A stretch of 8,740 nt of DNA from the NCBI GenBank assembly GCA_946480715.1, contig CAMLKK010000080.1:1-8740 (forward strand). The letters run 5' to 3'. The stretch is from an uncultured Bacteriovorax sp. (lineage in GTDB: Bacteria > Bdellovibrionota > Bacteriovoracia > Bacteriovoracales > Bacteriovoracaceae). The notes beneath the pieces were generated by a model. That model was not told the DNA's origin. It ran no database searches and worked only from the letters and a program-made list of their open reading frames with translations. The position numbers and the translations under genes were made by a program. Below, piece by piece: positions 7,569-8,740 of the stretch (within the stretch, counting starts at the first letter, position 1; each line of letters opens with the position of its first letter).

Positions 7569-8444
7569 ATGAATCTTTATTTTAAAAAAAATTTCGATGA
7601 ATTTATTGAAGATATCGATCGACACGAAATATTTTTACTCTCTGCTTCGATTGCTTACACAACGGCACTCGCCTTAGCACCCTTTGTTCTTATCCTTCTT
7701 TCTGTTGCTTCACTTTTAGGCCCTGAAATGCAGACTAAGCTTTACGACAGTATGGCAGAAACAGTTGGTCCACAAGCAGGTGAAGCCGTTTTGGGAATCG
7801 TCTCGAATACAAAGGAGCATCCTTCTCTTTCTGGATTATCAAGTATCATTGGTTTTCTTGTATTGGTTGTTTCTGCTTCCGCCATTTTTTATCAGTTAAG
7901 AGTTGCTCTCGATAAAATCAACGATAATGAAATAGCCAAACGCCAGGCTGGCTTCAGAGGATTTGTTAAAGATCGAATTTTTAGTATCGGCTTAGTTTTT
8001 GGTTTTGCATTTCTCTCAGTCGTTTCACTTATACTCTCTTCAATGTTGGCCGCAGTTTTTCCCGGCGGTGAAGGTTTTTTATTAAAAGTATTCTCGTACA
8101 TCGTGAACTTCTTCATGTTTGGATGGATCTTCACTCTCATCTATCGCTTCATTCCTTCCCAAAAAATGCGTTGGAAAACATGCCTTATTTCAGGTGTCGT
8201 CAGTACGATTTTTTATCTCGCAGGGAAAAGTCTCATCGGTATCTATTTAGGAAAAGCGAGCGTGGGGTCGGCGTATGGGGCGGCCGGATCCCTCATCGCT
8301 TTCCTCGCCTGGGTCTACTACACCGCCCTGACGCTTCTTGTAAGTTATGAATTTTCAAAAGTTTTAGTTCTAAAAAGGGTGTATCAAAGACCGCCAAAGA
8401 AGCCATCGAAGGCCAAGCGATCTTCAGTGTATGCTCCGGTTTAA
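7569..8444 (+). CDS. YihY/BrkB-family inner-membrane protein
   Basis: A 291-residue polytopic membrane protein of the YihY/BrkB family (UPF0761), once mislabelled ribonuclease BN. The biochemical role of the family is not settled; transport or envelope integrity has been proposed. About six hydrophobic spans are visible (roughly 21-51, 89-109, 138-164, 173-193, 203-225, 238-262). The family hallmarks are the early SIAYTTALALAPFVLIL region and the C-terminal GSAYGAAGSLIAFLAWVYY at 233-251 with Glu261 after it. The C-terminal tail from about 269 is strongly basic (RPPKKPSKAKRSS) and probably cytoplasmic. Length is normal for the family. It begins 51 bases after the kinase gene with no visible terminator between, so the two may share a transcript. 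Codons for residues about 230-256 are far more GC-rich than the rest of the gene. Confidence 0.92.
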   Translation: MNLYFKKNFDEFIEDIDRHEIFLLSASIAYTTALALAPFVLILLSVASLLGPEMQTKLYDSMAETVGPQAGEAVLGIVSNTKEHPSLSGLSSIIGFLVLVVSASAIFYQLRVALDKINDNEIAKRQAGFRGFVKDRIFSIGLVFGFAFLSVVSLILSSMLAAVFPGGEGFLLKVFSYIVNFFMFGWIFTLIYRFIPSQKMRWKTCLISGVVSTIFYLAGKSLIGIYLGKASVGSAYGAAGSLIAFLAWVYYTALTLLVSYEFSKVLVLKRVYQRPPKKPSKAKRSSVYAPV

Positions 8445-8448
8445 ATCG

Positions 8449-8477
8449 TTGACTTAATTGACTCTGAGATTTATATT
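8449..8477 (+). promoter_or_regulatory. Sigma-70-type promoter of tRNA-Arg
   Basis: TTGACT (8449-8454) matches five of six -35 bases, and TATATT (8472-8477) matches five of six -10 bases. They are separated by exactly 17 bases. Transcription would start near 8484, about nine bases before the tRNA. It lies just after the YihY stop codon, so the tRNA is independently transcribed. This is the strongest promoter in the window by inspection. Confidence 0.75.
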
Positions 8478-8492
8478 CAGCTTTCAAAATGC

Positions 8493-8569
8493 GCAGTCGT
8501 AGCTCAGCTGGATAGAGTACTTGACTACGAATCAAGTGGTCGCAGGTTCGACTCCTGCCGATTGCGCCA
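8493..8569 (+). tRNA. tRNA-Arg (anticodon ACG)
   Basis: A 77-base tRNA with encoded CCA. The acceptor GCAGTCG pairs with CGATTGC (one G-T wobble), followed by discriminator G and CCA at 8567-8569. TA at positions 8-9 and the D arm GCTCAGCTGGATAGAGT are standard. The anticodon stem CTTGA/TCAAG encloses the loop CTACGAA, placing ACG at 8527-8529. The T arm is GCAGG-TTCGACT-CCTGC. The A at the wobble position is normally deaminated to inosine by TadA, allowing CGU, CGC and CGA to be read. Six T residues follow the CCA directly. Confidence 0.98.
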
Positions 8570-8628
8570 TTTTTTACTTGTCTGGTAGTTCTTGTCATCC
8601 TTCCCGTTTAATCAGATTTCCTAGTCGT

Positions 8629-8643
8629 CGAACCTACGGTTCG
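8629..8643. repeat. Short perfect hairpin sequence
   Basis: CGAACC (8629-8634) and GGTTCG (8638-8643) are perfect inverted repeats around a three-base TAC loop. No T-run follows on either strand, so it is not a classical terminator. It stands next to the longer inverted repeat that begins at 8644. Confidence 0.5.
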
Positions 8644-8740
8644 CTTGCCCGAACTCTAATGGCATCGTTTTGTTTTTCTAGTGCTTCGCTTGCGGAGTAA
8701 AAATGCTCGCGCATTTTTTCGGGCAAGTGCCTCATGCGCC
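8634..8740 (-). CDS. Possible C-terminal fragment of a minus-strand gene, doubtful
   Basis: On the minus strand a frame is open from the right edge to a TAG stop at 8634-8636. If read from an in-frame ATG at 8735 it gives 33 residues, including REHFYSASEALEKQNDAIRV, a helix-like stretch. It could be the end of a gene entering from the right and convergent with tRNA-Arg. Against this, the frame runs through an inverted repeat and a terminator-like hairpin, and no ribosome binding site can be judged. I do not recognise the peptide; it may simply be chance coding across a repeat. Confidence 0.15.
   Translation of the reverse strand, partial: RMRHLPEKMREHFYSASEALEKQNDAIRVRASEP
8644..8727. repeat. 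Inverted-repeat unit after tRNA-Arg
   Basis: CTTGCCCGAA (8644-8653) is the exact reverse complement of TTCGGGCAAG (8718-8727), with 64 bases between. The motif TTCGCTTGC also occurs twice in direct orientation (8640-8648 and 8685-8693). The block is noncoding on the + strand apart from a 13-codon ATG-to-TAA frame (8659-8700) with no ribosome binding site. It could be a dispersed repeat unit, a structured RNA end or the edge of an element continuing beyond the window. The sequence alone does not decide. Confidence 0.45.
8699..8719. terminator. Terminator-like hairpin with flanking A and T runs
   Basis: AAAAATGC (8699-8706) pairs with GCATTTTT (8711-8718) around the loop TCGC, and one more T follows. 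The A-run before and T-run after would let it act in both directions. Only three pairs are GC, or C-G like, so the stem is weak. It could end transcription from tRNA-Arg or from a gene beyond the right edge. Confidence 0.3.

Noticed and set aside
8123..8350. Plus-strand 75-codon frame overlapping YihY
   Set aside because: It lies entirely in another frame of a well-supported gene. Its length is helped by the GC-rich tract, and it has no ribosome binding site or recognisable domain.
8293..8598. Minus-strand 101-codon frame across tRNA-Arg and the YihY 3' end
   Set aside because: It is antisense to the tRNA and to a conserved membrane-protein gene; the SRTCDHLIRSQVLYPAELR stretch is a tRNA-antisense artefact.
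8659..8700. 13-codon ATG-to-TAA frame in the repeat cluster
   Set aside because: No ribosome binding site, too short, and embedded in repeats.

Overview
The window is about 8.7 kb of dense, AT-rich bacterial chromosome with every confident gene on the + strand. A complex I gene followed by a very large GYF/TPR membrane protein, a big membrane histidine kinase, long lysine/glutamate-rich proteins and short spacers suggest a Gram-negative deltaproteobacterium-like lineage. The Bdellovibrionota (Bacteriovorax or Peredibacter-like) fit best. This placement is an inference from style and protein resemblance, not from a marker gene.

Layout. (1) The left edge holds the 3' part of nuoN, the proton-pumping membrane subunit N of NADH:quinone oxidoreductase; its start lies outside the window. 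(2) Nineteen bases later begins a 1058-residue protein. It has a GYF_2-like domain in the cytoplasm, a charged linker, one membrane span and a long TPR array predicted to sit in the periplasm. The spacing suggests co-transcription with nuoN. (3) Two serine tRNA genes (UGA and GCU anticodons) follow in tandem, with a plausible promoter of their own. (4) After a 121-base spacer comes an 889-residue histidine kinase: six membrane spans, a Cache-like extracytoplasmic sensor, HAMP, PAS, HisKA and HATPase domains. No response regulator lies in the window. (5) Close behind it is a YihY/BrkB-family membrane protein. (6) An arginine tRNA (ACG) with a very good sigma-70-type promoter follows. (7) The last 171 bases hold no confident gene but are rich in inverted and direct repeats.

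The genes do not form one obvious pathway: energy conversion, an envelope scaffold, translation, environmental sensing and an inner-membrane protein of unclear role sit side by side. Most of the window looks like ordinary core chromosome. The parts that merit a second look are the GYF-membrane-TPR protein, the unassigned six-span sensor module of the kinase, a sharply GC-rich tract inside the YihY gene, and the repeat cluster beside tRNA-Arg. I see no clear defence, mobile or CRISPR system.
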